A stretch of 41,569 bases of DNA from OFTM382 sp964448185 (lineage in GTDB: Bacteria > Planctomycetota > Phycisphaerae > Phycisphaerales > UBA1924). Location: positions 1 through 41,569 of the forward strand of contig CAYUVO010000015.1 in assembly GCA_964448185.1 (NCBI GenBank), written 5' to 3'. Below, one piece after another: positions 33,617 through 40,194 of the stretch; the first letter of the stretch is position 1; every line of letters starts with the position of its first letter. The position numbers and the translations under genes were made by a program. Under the pieces are notes generated by a model that did not search any database, had not been told where the DNA came from, and saw nothing but the letters and a program-made list of their open reading frames with translations.

Positions 33617-34914
33617 CTTGGTGAATCGGAGGGGGCAGTTGGCGGCGGGATGGGCTTGCCGTGCGGATCAAACACGGCGATAGCGTCGGGTTGCAGATCG
33701 AGATGTTCGAGCACCTCGGCGGTCTGATGCACATGGTCGGGCGCGATCCCGACGCTCTCGGCGAGATAGCTTTCCCAGAGACGGTGGCTGCGAACGACTT
33801 GCTGGGCTTCGGTCTGTCCGCTCTTGGTGAGCGACATGCGATCGCCGGTTTCGGTGATAAGCCCTTCGCGGATGAGCTTGCGGACAAGCCACGCGGGCGC
33901 TGGTTCTCGATACCGACTCGAAGCGTTCTCGTTTGCGCGGTAGAGCATCGCGAGCAGATCGTCGCGGGCGATGGATCTGCTCATGGTTCGCAGTCGCCAT
34001 CGCCGGGCGACTAAGCCATGACTTGGTGAAGCGAACACCGCGAGCACGAGCAAGAACCCTAGCATGACCGCCATCATGCCCGCTGCGTTGACCGAGTCCT
34101 TATTGAAAGCAGAGGGAATTGCGGTTGCTGCGAGATAGCCCCCGACACTACCTGCGATCGAGACGACGACACTGACGATCAGTTGTGAACGCAGCCGATC
34201 GGTCAGCAGCCGGGCGGTCGCAGCAGGGCAGATGAGCATCGCGATCACGAGAATCGACCCGACCGCCTCGAACGATGCCACTGTTGCAGCAGCAACAAAC
34301 AGCATCAGCGCCAGATGCAGCCCGGTGGCGTTGAACCCAAGCGTGGTGGCCAGCGCCGGATCAAACGCTGCGACCCGAAGCTCTTTGAAGAACATGACCA
34401 CGAACCCGATCGAAAGCAACGCCATGATCGAGAGCGTGACCACCTGCGGCGGCACCGCCTCAAGCGTCGATGGGTTCAACAGATCGCCGAACGTCTGCGG
34501 CGCTGCATACCACACGAGCGTTTCGAGCTGGCCATGAAGCACACACTCGGCATCGAGGTCGATGCTCCGCACAGCCGAGCTTTCGAGCAGCAGTACGCCG
34601 AACGCAAACAGCACGCTAAAGACCACGCCCATCGCAGCGCCCGGTTCGACCCGGCCCAGCCGCTTGACGAGTTCGACGAGCACCACCGTCGCTATGCCCG
34701 CACAGACTGCGCCAATGAACATGACCATCGGTGCTCGTGAGGAGGTCAGCAAGAACGCGATGACCAGCCCGGGGAGAACGCTGTGGCTGATGGCGTCGCC
34801 CATGAGGCTCAGTCGGCGGAGCACGAGGAAGTTTCCGAGCAAGCCGCAGGAGATCGCAGCGAGCAGCGCCGCCGTCAGCGGGAACAGATCGAGATCAATG
34901 CGCAGCCCCATCAT
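33613..34914 (-). CDS. Metal ABC transporter permease with C-terminal MntR/DtxR-like domain (1)
   Basis: 433 residues. Residues 1-300 form an ABC-3 permease of the ZnuB/TroC/MntB family (seven or more TMs; 'LMGDAISHSVLPGLVIAFLL' is the family motif near the N-terminus). Residues about 315-405 are a MntR/DtxR-like helical domain: 'DDLLAMLYRA', then 'LVRKLIREGLITETGDRMSLTKSGQTEAQQVVRSHRLWESYL' and 'AEVLEHL'. Aligned by eye to B. subtilis MntR, metal ligands D8, H77, E99, E102 and H103 correspond to D319, H377, E400, E403 and H404; E11 is replaced by A322. The second helix of the winged helix looks shortened. The gene overlaps the preceding permease by ATGA. Confidence 0.88.
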   Translation of the reverse strand: MMGLRIDLDLFPLTAALLAAISCGLLGNFLVLRRLSLMGDAISHSVLPGLVIAFLLTSSRAPMVMFIGAVCAGIATVVLVELVKRLGRVEPGAAMGVVFSVLFAFGVLLLESSAVRSIDLDAECVLHGQLETLVWYAAPQTFGDLLNPSTLEAVPPQVVTLSIMALLSIGFVVMFFKELRVAAFDPALATTLGFNATGLHLALMLFVAAATVASFEAVGSILVIAMLICPAATARLLTDRLRSQLIVSVVVSIAGSVGGYLAATAIPSAFNKDSVNAAGMMAVMLGFLLVLAVFASPSHGLVARRWRLRTMSRSIARDDLLAMLYRANENASSRYREPAPAWLVRKLIREGLITETGDRMSLTKSGQTEAQQVVRSHRLWESYLAESVGIAPDHVHQTAEVLEHLDLQPDAIAVFDPHGKPIPPPTAPSDSPS

Positions 34915-36254
34915 GCGTCGGCTCCTGCGCTTATGCCATCGGGAACGCTGATGCCGCGTGCGCGCAACTCGGCGATGAGCTGCGCGATCAAGTCATCATC
35001 GAGCACATGCTCGACCTGATCGACCGACCAGTCCACATGGTTGGGCGCGATGTCGGCATGGCTGATGAGGTACTGCTCCCAGAGCCGATGGTTTCGGCTC
35101 ACCGTGGCGCCGCGTTCAAGCCCCGCGGGCAGCACCCGCATGTGCCCGCGTAAGCCCGCGATCAGGCCGCGAGTGCGCAGCGACCACCCGACCATCGGCG
35201 TCAGCCAACGGGGCCATCCACGCTTGCGGGCAAGCGCAGAAAGTACTCCGGGTTCAAGCTCGCCAGCGTTGTTGAGTCCGTGCTCATAGGCGGTTTCGAG
35301 CAGGTGATCGCCCGCGATGCGGACCCGCAGTTTGAGGTGTCGGTGCGCCGCTGCGATGATCCCCCGGCGTGGTGCCACCGTCGCACTGATCGCGAACAAC
35401 CCGCCCGCGGTGAGCACGATCACCGAGCCCGCTGGAGCTTGTGGCAAGACCGCCGACGCCGACGAACCGAGATAGCCGCTCAAGGCACCAAAGCCTCCCG
35501 CGAGTGGTACAAGCACGCCTACGCGGTCGGTCCAGAACCGTGCTGCCACCGGCGGGATGATGAGCATAGCCACCACGAGAATCAGCCCGACCGCTTGCAA
35601 CCCGGCGACGGTCACAAGCACGACCAACGCCATCATGAGCAAATCGATCAGCGAGACAGGCCAGCCGTCAACGGCTGCGAAAGCATCGTTGAAACACACA
35701 AGCGTGAACTCTTTGAGCAGCAACACCGCAGCCACGATCGAGAGCAGCGCGATGCCCGCCATGAGTCCCGCGTCTTGCACGCTCATTGCAGCGGTCTGGC
35801 CATAGATAAAGTGACTCAAACCCGCAGCGCCCGTGGGCACGTTCTTCTGGATGTAGCTCATCAGCACGATGCCCACGCCGAAGAACACGCTGAGCACGAT
35901 CCCGATGGCTGCGTCTTCGCGGAGCCTTGTTGAGCGCACAAGCCACTGGATGCTCAGCACGCCGAGCACGCCTGTAGTTGCAGCCCCAAACAACAGCACC
36001 GGGAGCGACCGAGCATCGAACCCCATCGCAGACGCGATCAAAAACGCAAGCGCGATCCCGGGAAGCGAAGCGTGCGAGAGCGCATCGGCCATCAGCGCAC
36101 GCTTGCGGAGCAGCGCGAACACGCCCACCACGCCCGCTGCCAGCCCGAGCATCGCGGTGCCCAGCACGACAACCGTTGTGTTGAACCCGCTGCGAAAGGT
36201 GAGTACCTGCGCAGCCTCCGACCAGAACCCCGACGCCCCATCCGCAACCATCAT
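34911..36254 (-). CDS. Metal ABC transporter permease with C-terminal MntR/DtxR-like domain (2)
   Basis: 447 residues from ATG 36254, in TGATG with the ATPase stop and with GAGGA nine bases upstream. Residues 1-300 are an ABC-3 permease ('LMADALSHASLPGIALAFLI' family motif). Residues about 310-430 form a DtxR-like tail: 'DHLLETAYEHG', a ~50-residue winged-helix-like region, then 'SRNHRLWEQYL' and 'VDQVEHVL'. By eye, MntR E11, H77, E102 and H103 match E320, H389, E415 and H416; E99 becomes D412 and D8 becomes H317. It pairs with the other permease to form the heterodimeric channel of one importer. Confidence 0.88.
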   Translation of the reverse strand: MMVADGASGFWSEAAQVLTFRSGFNTTVVVLGTAMLGLAAGVVGVFALLRKRALMADALSHASLPGIALAFLIASAMGFDARSLPVLLFGAATTGVLGVLSIQWLVRSTRLREDAAIGIVLSVFFGVGIVLMSYIQKNVPTGAAGLSHFIYGQTAAMSVQDAGLMAGIALLSIVAAVLLLKEFTLVCFNDAFAAVDGWPVSLIDLLMMALVVLVTVAGLQAVGLILVVAMLIIPPVAARFWTDRVGVLVPLAGGFGALSGYLGSSASAVLPQAPAGSVIVLTAGGLFAISATVAPRRGIIAAAHRHLKLRVRIAGDHLLETAYEHGLNNAGELEPGVLSALARKRGWPRWLTPMVGWSLRTRGLIAGLRGHMRVLPAGLERGATVSRNHRLWEQYLISHADIAPNHVDWSVDQVEHVLDDDLIAQLIAELRARGISVPDGISAGADA

Positions 36255-37114
36255 CACGGGAGATCCTCGCCCGACGCCGCTCGTGCGATCGCTTCAGACG
36301 CCGCTGCGAGCAGCGTGAGACGCCCGCCATAGGTTCGCTGAAGATTCTCTTGTGTAAATACTTTCTCCACCGGACCGCTGGCGACGACCCGCATGTTGAG
36401 CAAGATCACCTCGTCAAAGTAGTGCTCGACCGTCTGCAAATCATGATGCACCGTCAGTACCGTCTTGCCCTGGCCCCGAAGCTCACGGAGCACCTCGACA
36501 ATCGCACGCTCGGTCGCGGCATCAACCCCCGCGAACGGCTCGTCCATGAAATATAGATCCGCCTCTTGCGCCAGCGCCCTGGCGAGGAACACCCGCTGCT
36601 GCTGACCCCCTGAAAGCTGGCTGATCTGCCTTCGCGCGAGCGATTCCATGCCGACTCGTTCCAGGCATTCCATCGCGGCAGCCTTGTGTGCACGCGAGAC
36701 TGGCCGACACCACCCGAGCTTTCGGTACCGGCCCATGCACACGACGTCCAGCGCCGATACCGGGAAATCCCAGTCCACACTCTCGCGCTGGGGCACATAC
36801 CCGATGCGTGCCCGCGCTTGCCGATAGCTCATGCCCCAGAACTCGACCTGCCCCGCAGCCCGTGGCACAAGCCCCAGACACGCCTTTATTAGCGTGCTCT
36901 TGCCCGCACCGTTGGGGCCGACAATCGCGATGAGCTTGTTCGGTGGCGCGTCATAATCCACATCCCACAACACCGGCTTGCGGTGATACGCCACGGTCAT
37001 GGCATGAATCGAAAGCGGGCTTTGCGCCGAGTGCTCGGGACGTGCTGCGAGACCCGCCGCAACGTTTCCCACGCCCGTCTTCACCGGTTGATCTGCTGCT
37101 CCTTGAACAGTCAT
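36254..37114 (-). CDS. Metal ABC transporter ATP-binding protein
   Basis: 286 residues with an N-terminal extension of about 30. Walker A GPNGAGKST is at about residues 66-74, the ABC signature LSGGQ at 167-171, Walker B 'LYFMDEP' at 187-193, and the H-loop histidine in 'LTVHHDLQTVEHYFD'. 'GYVPQRESVDWDFPVSALDVVCMGRY' is typical of the Zn/Mn/Fe (TroB/ZnuC/MntB) subgroup. It overlaps its neighbours on both sides by three to four bases, so translation of the four genes is coupled. Confidence 0.95.
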   Translation of the reverse strand: MTVQGAADQPVKTGVGNVAAGLAARPEHSAQSPLSIHAMTVAYHRKPVLWDVDYDAPPNKLIAIVGPNGAGKSTLIKACLGLVPRAAGQVEFWGMSYRQARARIGYVPQRESVDWDFPVSALDVVCMGRYRKLGWCRPVSRAHKAAAMECLERVGMESLARRQISQLSGGQQQRVFLARALAQEADLYFMDEPFAGVDAATERAIVEVLRELRGQGKTVLTVHHDLQTVEHYFDEVILLNMRVVASGPVEKVFTQENLQRTYGGRLTLLAAASEAIARAASGEDLP

Positions 37115-38103
37115 GGCGTGAGTTGCCCCGACATCCCTTTGAGCGGCGCCTCGCCACCAAGGGCGCGAACGATGATCGTCACGTTGTGATCGATCATCCC
37201 GATGTACGTCCCTTCATACGTTCCCGCGTTGCCCATCGCATCGCTAAAGAGCGTGCCGCCGATGTTCACCGTGTGACCCCGAGCGCCCGCACCGGCCACC
37301 AACGCCCGCACGCTGCGCTCGGAAACGGTGGACTCAACGAACACCGCTGCGATCTTGCGCGTGACCAGCAGGTCCACGAGGCGTTCGATGTCCCGTACCG
37401 CAGCCTCGGATTCGGTCGAGAGCCCCTGAATACCAACAACTTCGTACCCGAACCGCCTGCCAAAGTAGTTGAACGCATCGTGGGCTGTCACCAACACACG
37501 CTGATCCTCGGGCACGCTCGCGAGCACGCTCAGGCAGTACGCATCAAGCTCTTCGAGCTTGTCCAAATACGCCCGAGCGTTCGTGGTGTAGTCCGATTCG
37601 CCCTCGGGGTCGTACTTAATGAGTGCTTCGCGGACCACGCCGACCGCCTCTTGCCACGCGGCGGGATCCATCCAGACGTGCGGGTCATAGTGCCCTTTGA
37701 ACTCCTCGGGTTCGAGCAGGAACTCCTCGTCGAGGTGTTCGGTGACCGCGCTGACTTGTTTGCCCGAGGTGGCAGCGCGGACGAGGGAATCGGTCATCTT
37801 GCCTTCGAGCAGCAAGCCGTTGTAGAAGATCATGTCCGCCGAGAGCAGTTGCGCTACGTCGCTGCGAGTGGGCTTGTAGAGATGCGGGTCGATCCCCGTG
37901 CCGAGCAATCCGATGACCTCGATGCGATCGCCCGCGACGTTGCGGACGATGTCGGTAATCATCCCGACGGTACACACCGCGACGGGTTTGGCGTTCGTGT
38001 CGTTCGCCGCAGGATCCACATGGGGTTTGGGTTTGGAACACCCACCGGCCACTAGACTCACCAGCAGCATGAGGATCGTCGCGAGAGTGTTCAAACGGGC
38101 CAT
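37111..38103 (-). CDS. Metal ABC transporter substrate-binding lipoprotein (TroA/ZnuA family)
   Basis: 330 residues from ATG 38103, with GGAG seven bases upstream. The lipobox-like Cys is at about residue 22 (AGGC). Cluster A-I metal ligands appear as His74 ('GIDPHLYKP'), His142 ('YDPHVWMDP'), His208 ('VTAHDAFNYFGRRFGY') and Asp305 ('GMIDHN'). A His in the third position is the TroA arrangement, as opposed to Glu in PsaA-like Mn proteins. There is no long His-rich loop as in ZnuA. The metal could be Zn, Mn or Fe. It is the first gene of the transporter operon and is preceded by a perfect palindrome. Confidence 0.93.
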   Translation of the reverse strand: MARLNTLATILMLLVSLVAGGCSKPKPHVDPAANDTNAKPVAVCTVGMITDIVRNVAGDRIEVIGLLGTGIDPHLYKPTRSDVAQLLSADMIFYNGLLLEGKMTDSLVRAATSGKQVSAVTEHLDEEFLLEPEEFKGHYDPHVWMDPAAWQEAVGVVREALIKYDPEGESDYTTNARAYLDKLEELDAYCLSVLASVPEDQRVLVTAHDAFNYFGRRFGYEVVGIQGLSTESEAAVRDIERLVDLLVTRKIAAVFVESTVSERSVRALVAGAGARGHTVNIGGTLFSDAMGNAGTYEGTYIGMIDHNVTIIVRALGGEAPLKGMSGQLTP

Positions 38104-38155
38104 ATCAAGACTCCATGTAACGAGCATTCGGGATTCGTTGCTCGCTCGACGGTAA

Positions 38156-38169
38156 GTAGCCTAGGCTAC
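38156..38169 (-). promoter_or_regulatory. Palindromic operator candidate of the metal ABC operon
   Basis: GTAGCCTAGGCTAC is a perfect 14-bp palindrome 52 bases upstream of the lipoprotein ATG, in the 120-bp gap after mqnE. It contains TAGGCTA, the core half of DtxR/IdeR/MntR-type boxes, and sits at the place expected for an operator. The DNA-binding repressor is not identified in the window. Confidence 0.55.
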
Positions 38170-38223
38170 ATTCGCTCGAAATGCAACCGCCACCCTTCTA
38201 TGAGTCTCTGGTTAGTGTGATCT

Positions 38224-39597
38224 TCATTCGTGCTCGGCAACACTCCACGAGCTGCCGTCGCGCACGACTCGGCGGTACAGCGTGTCGCGTTCGATCGGGA
38301 CAAACCCCGCCTCGCGGATCGCCTTGGTGAGCTGCCACACGCTGGTTTCCTGATGCGTGCTCGCCCCACCGACCTTGGTGATGTCGTACCACACGACCGT
38401 GCCGTCGAGGTCGTCCGCCCCGGATTGGAGCATGACCTGAGCCATCGCGAGGGTTTGCATGATCCAGAACGCCTTGACGTGCGGGAAGTTATCGAGCATG
38501 AGCCGAGCGATTGCCAGCGTCCGCAGGTTCTCGAGCCCGGTGGGCCCCGCGAGAGCTTCGAGGCTCGAACCATCCGGAAAGAACGGTAGCGGCGTGATCG
38601 TCTGGAAATACCCCGCGGTCCGCGCAGCCATCTCAGGAGTAGGCAGCGGCGTGCCCGGAGCGGTGAGTGTCACCACCGGAGCTTCGATCGCAGTCGTGGC
38701 AGCGATGCCTTGGGCGATGGCGGCATTCATCGTGCCTTCATACCCAAGGCGTTCAAGAGCCTGGTCCTGTGCGCGGCGAAGAATCTCCATATGCACGAGT
38801 CGTTCGGTGCGTTGATCGACGTGACCATAGAGCATCGTGGCGTTGGTGTTGAGCCCGAGCTCGTGCGCCACCAGATGCACATCGAGCCACACGTCCGAGC
38901 GGATCTTGCCTTTGAAGGCTTCGTCGTGGACGCGGTCATCGAAGACTTCTGCCCCGCCGCCGGGCAGCGATCCAAGGCCTGCCGCCTTGAGTTCACTCAG
39001 CACCCAGCGGATGCCCGCTTGGCGATCAGCATTCTTGTAGGCCTTGGCGATCTTTGCGAGATGAACAATCTCGACCGCGGTAAACGCTTTTAGGTGCAGC
39101 GTCGGCGCCGCCTCGCGGATCTTGCTGAGCATCTGCGGGTAGAACTCCCACGCCAGATGCGGGTGCAGCCCGCCGACGATGTGCATCTCAGTCGCGCCGT
39201 GCTCGACCGCTTCGACCGCTCGCTCGACGATCGAATCCAGATCGTGCGTGTACGCGCCGGGTTCGTCCTTGGATCGGCGAAACTCGCAGAAGGCACACGA
39301 CAGGGCGCACACGTTGGAGTAGTTCATGTGCTGGTTGATGTTGTAGTACGCAGCATCGCCGTGCAGACGCCTGCGAACGAGGTCCGCAAGCTCGATGACC
39401 GTCCAGATGTCGTCGGTGGCGTAGAGCAACTCGCCTTGTGCGAGGCTGATGCGTTCGCCCGCCATGACCGCCTCGCGGATCGGCTCGAGCGCGGGGTCGC
39501 AGGGGTTGTTCGGTGAATGGGCTAGGGAGGCCGATGCAGACGACTGGATCGGCGGGATCGGGGCGAGGCGGGGGGATGGACTGGGGGCTGCGATCAT
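38224..39597 (-). CDS. mqnE: Aminofutalosine synthase (radical SAM, menaquinone pathway)
   Basis: 457 residues. The radical-SAM cluster motif CX3CX2C is at C97, C101 and C104 ('NVCALSCAFCEF'). MqnE landmarks are 'HIVGGLHPHLAWEFYPQML', 'LHLKAFTAVEIVHLAKIA', 'GLGSLPGGGAEVFDD' and 'LGLNTNATMLYGHV'. It joins SAM to the chorismate-derived precursor to make aminofutalosine in the futalosine route to menaquinone. It is longer than usual (about 370-390) because of a Pro/Ser-rich N-terminal extension and an insertion of about 45 residues after 'LRRAQDQALERLGYEG'. An AT-rich palindrome lies about 30 bases upstream. Confidence 0.93.
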   Translation of the reverse strand: MIAAPSPSPRLAPIPPIQSSASASLAHSPNNPCDPALEPIREAVMAGERISLAQGELLYATDDIWTVIELADLVRRRLHGDAAYYNINQHMNYSNVCALSCAFCEFRRSKDEPGAYTHDLDSIVERAVEAVEHGATEMHIVGGLHPHLAWEFYPQMLSKIREAAPTLHLKAFTAVEIVHLAKIAKAYKNADRQAGIRWVLSELKAAGLGSLPGGGAEVFDDRVHDEAFKGKIRSDVWLDVHLVAHELGLNTNATMLYGHVDQRTERLVHMEILRRAQDQALERLGYEGTMNAAIAQGIAATTAIEAPVVTLTAPGTPLPTPEMAARTAGYFQTITPLPFFPDGSSLEALAGPTGLENLRTLAIARLMLDNFPHVKAFWIMQTLAMAQVMLQSGADDLDGTVVWYDITKVGGASTHQETSVWQLTKAIREAGFVPIERDTLYRRVVRDGSSWSVAEHE

Positions 39598-39625
39598 GGG
39601 GGATTCTTCGCTTGCTGCGCACAGA

Positions 39626-39643
39626 TTTCAATAATCATTGAAA
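39626..39643 (-). promoter_or_regulatory. Fur-box-like palindrome upstream of mqnE
   Basis: TTTCAAT-AATC-ATTGAAA is an 18-bp inverted repeat, strikingly AT-rich for this genome, 29 bases before the mqnE start. Its centre partly resembles the Fur-type core (GATAATCATTATC). Candidate operator or overlapping promoter. Confidence 0.45.
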
Positions 39644-39663
39644 CTTCGTCTCATGACCACTTT

Positions 39664-39954
39664 CTACCGCCGCTCGGGCCGATCAAACCCGCATTCCGGG
39701 CATTGCTTTGGAGAGGTCCGAACGTCGTATCCACAGCCCGGGCATTGCCCGTTGCGTACCCAAGACGCCACATTTCGGCGGTGACGGGCCGATTCGTACT
39801 GGCTCACCCCAACGCGCACCAGAATGAACCACGCGATCGTGATCGCGCCGAGCCAGAATACTCTTGAGAGATGCCCAGTGGTGCTATAGACCACCGCGAG
39901 CGTCAACGCTGTGAGGTAGACCCCGCCGGTGAGGAGCCGAAAGGCCCAGTGCAT
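39664..39954 (-). CDS. Small membrane protein with C-terminal zinc ribbon
   Basis: 96 residues. Two membrane segments (about residues 5-26 and 31-50) are followed by 'CPGCGYDVRTSPKQCPECGFD', a two-CxxC zinc ribbon in the cytoplasm. It is a mirror image of the zinc-ribbon protein at 6143-6928, where the ribbon comes first. Such proteins are frequent in planctomycetes and have no known function. The gene is separated from mqnE by 66 bp. Confidence 0.7.
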   Translation of the reverse strand: MHWAFRLLTGGVYLTALTLAVVYSTTGHLSRVFWLGAITIAWFILVRVGVSQYESARHRRNVASWVRNGQCPGCGYDVRTSPKQCPECGFDRPERR

Positions 39955-39992
39955 TCACGAGTCTACATCTGATCTGTCTTTGGAGGCTTCGT

Positions 39993-40007
39993 CTGCCACA
40001 GTGGCAG
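39993..40007 (+). promoter_or_regulatory. Perfect palindrome upstream of the dnaK promoter
   Basis: CTGCCAC-A-GTGGCAG has two perfect 7-bp arms. It lies 93 bp upstream of the -24/-12 element, a usual distance for the binding site of a sigma-54 enhancer-binding protein. Confidence 0.45.
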
Positions 40008-40072
40008 GAACGCGCCACCCCGACCGCTGATTTCACACCTTCCAACGCTGTTTCTGGCTGCCAAGAGCACTA

Positions 40073-40102
40073 CAGAGCCATGATCTGGCCCTTGTGGCTC
40101 TG
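40073..40102 (+). promoter_or_regulatory. Inverted repeat overlapping the -24 box of the dnaK promoter
   Basis: CAGAGCCA and TGGCTCTG are exact 8-bp arms separated by 14 bases. The right arm overlaps the first two bases of the -24 element, so it could be an operator. Confidence 0.4.
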
Positions 40103-40116
40103 GCATCGGGCTTGCA
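40101..40116 (+). promoter_or_regulatory. Sigma-54-type -24/-12 promoter of dnaK
   Basis: TGGCATCGGGCTTGCA fits the consensus TGGCAC-N5-TTGCA with one mismatch and the exact GG-N10-GC spacing. Transcription would start about 12 bases downstream, giving a leader of about 65-70 bases before the ATG at 40195. Confidence 0.55.
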
Positions 40117-40194
40117 ACTAGTCAGGTGTTCAGTAACTCACCATCCCGGCAGCGGTGCTTAAGCCCGCAGCCACACCGTGTTGGAGGCACCACC

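Noticed and set aside
39955..40194. CIRCE/HrcA operator upstream of dnaK
   Set aside because: No TTAGCACTC-N9-GAGTGCTAA or close variant; the inverted repeats present have different sequence.
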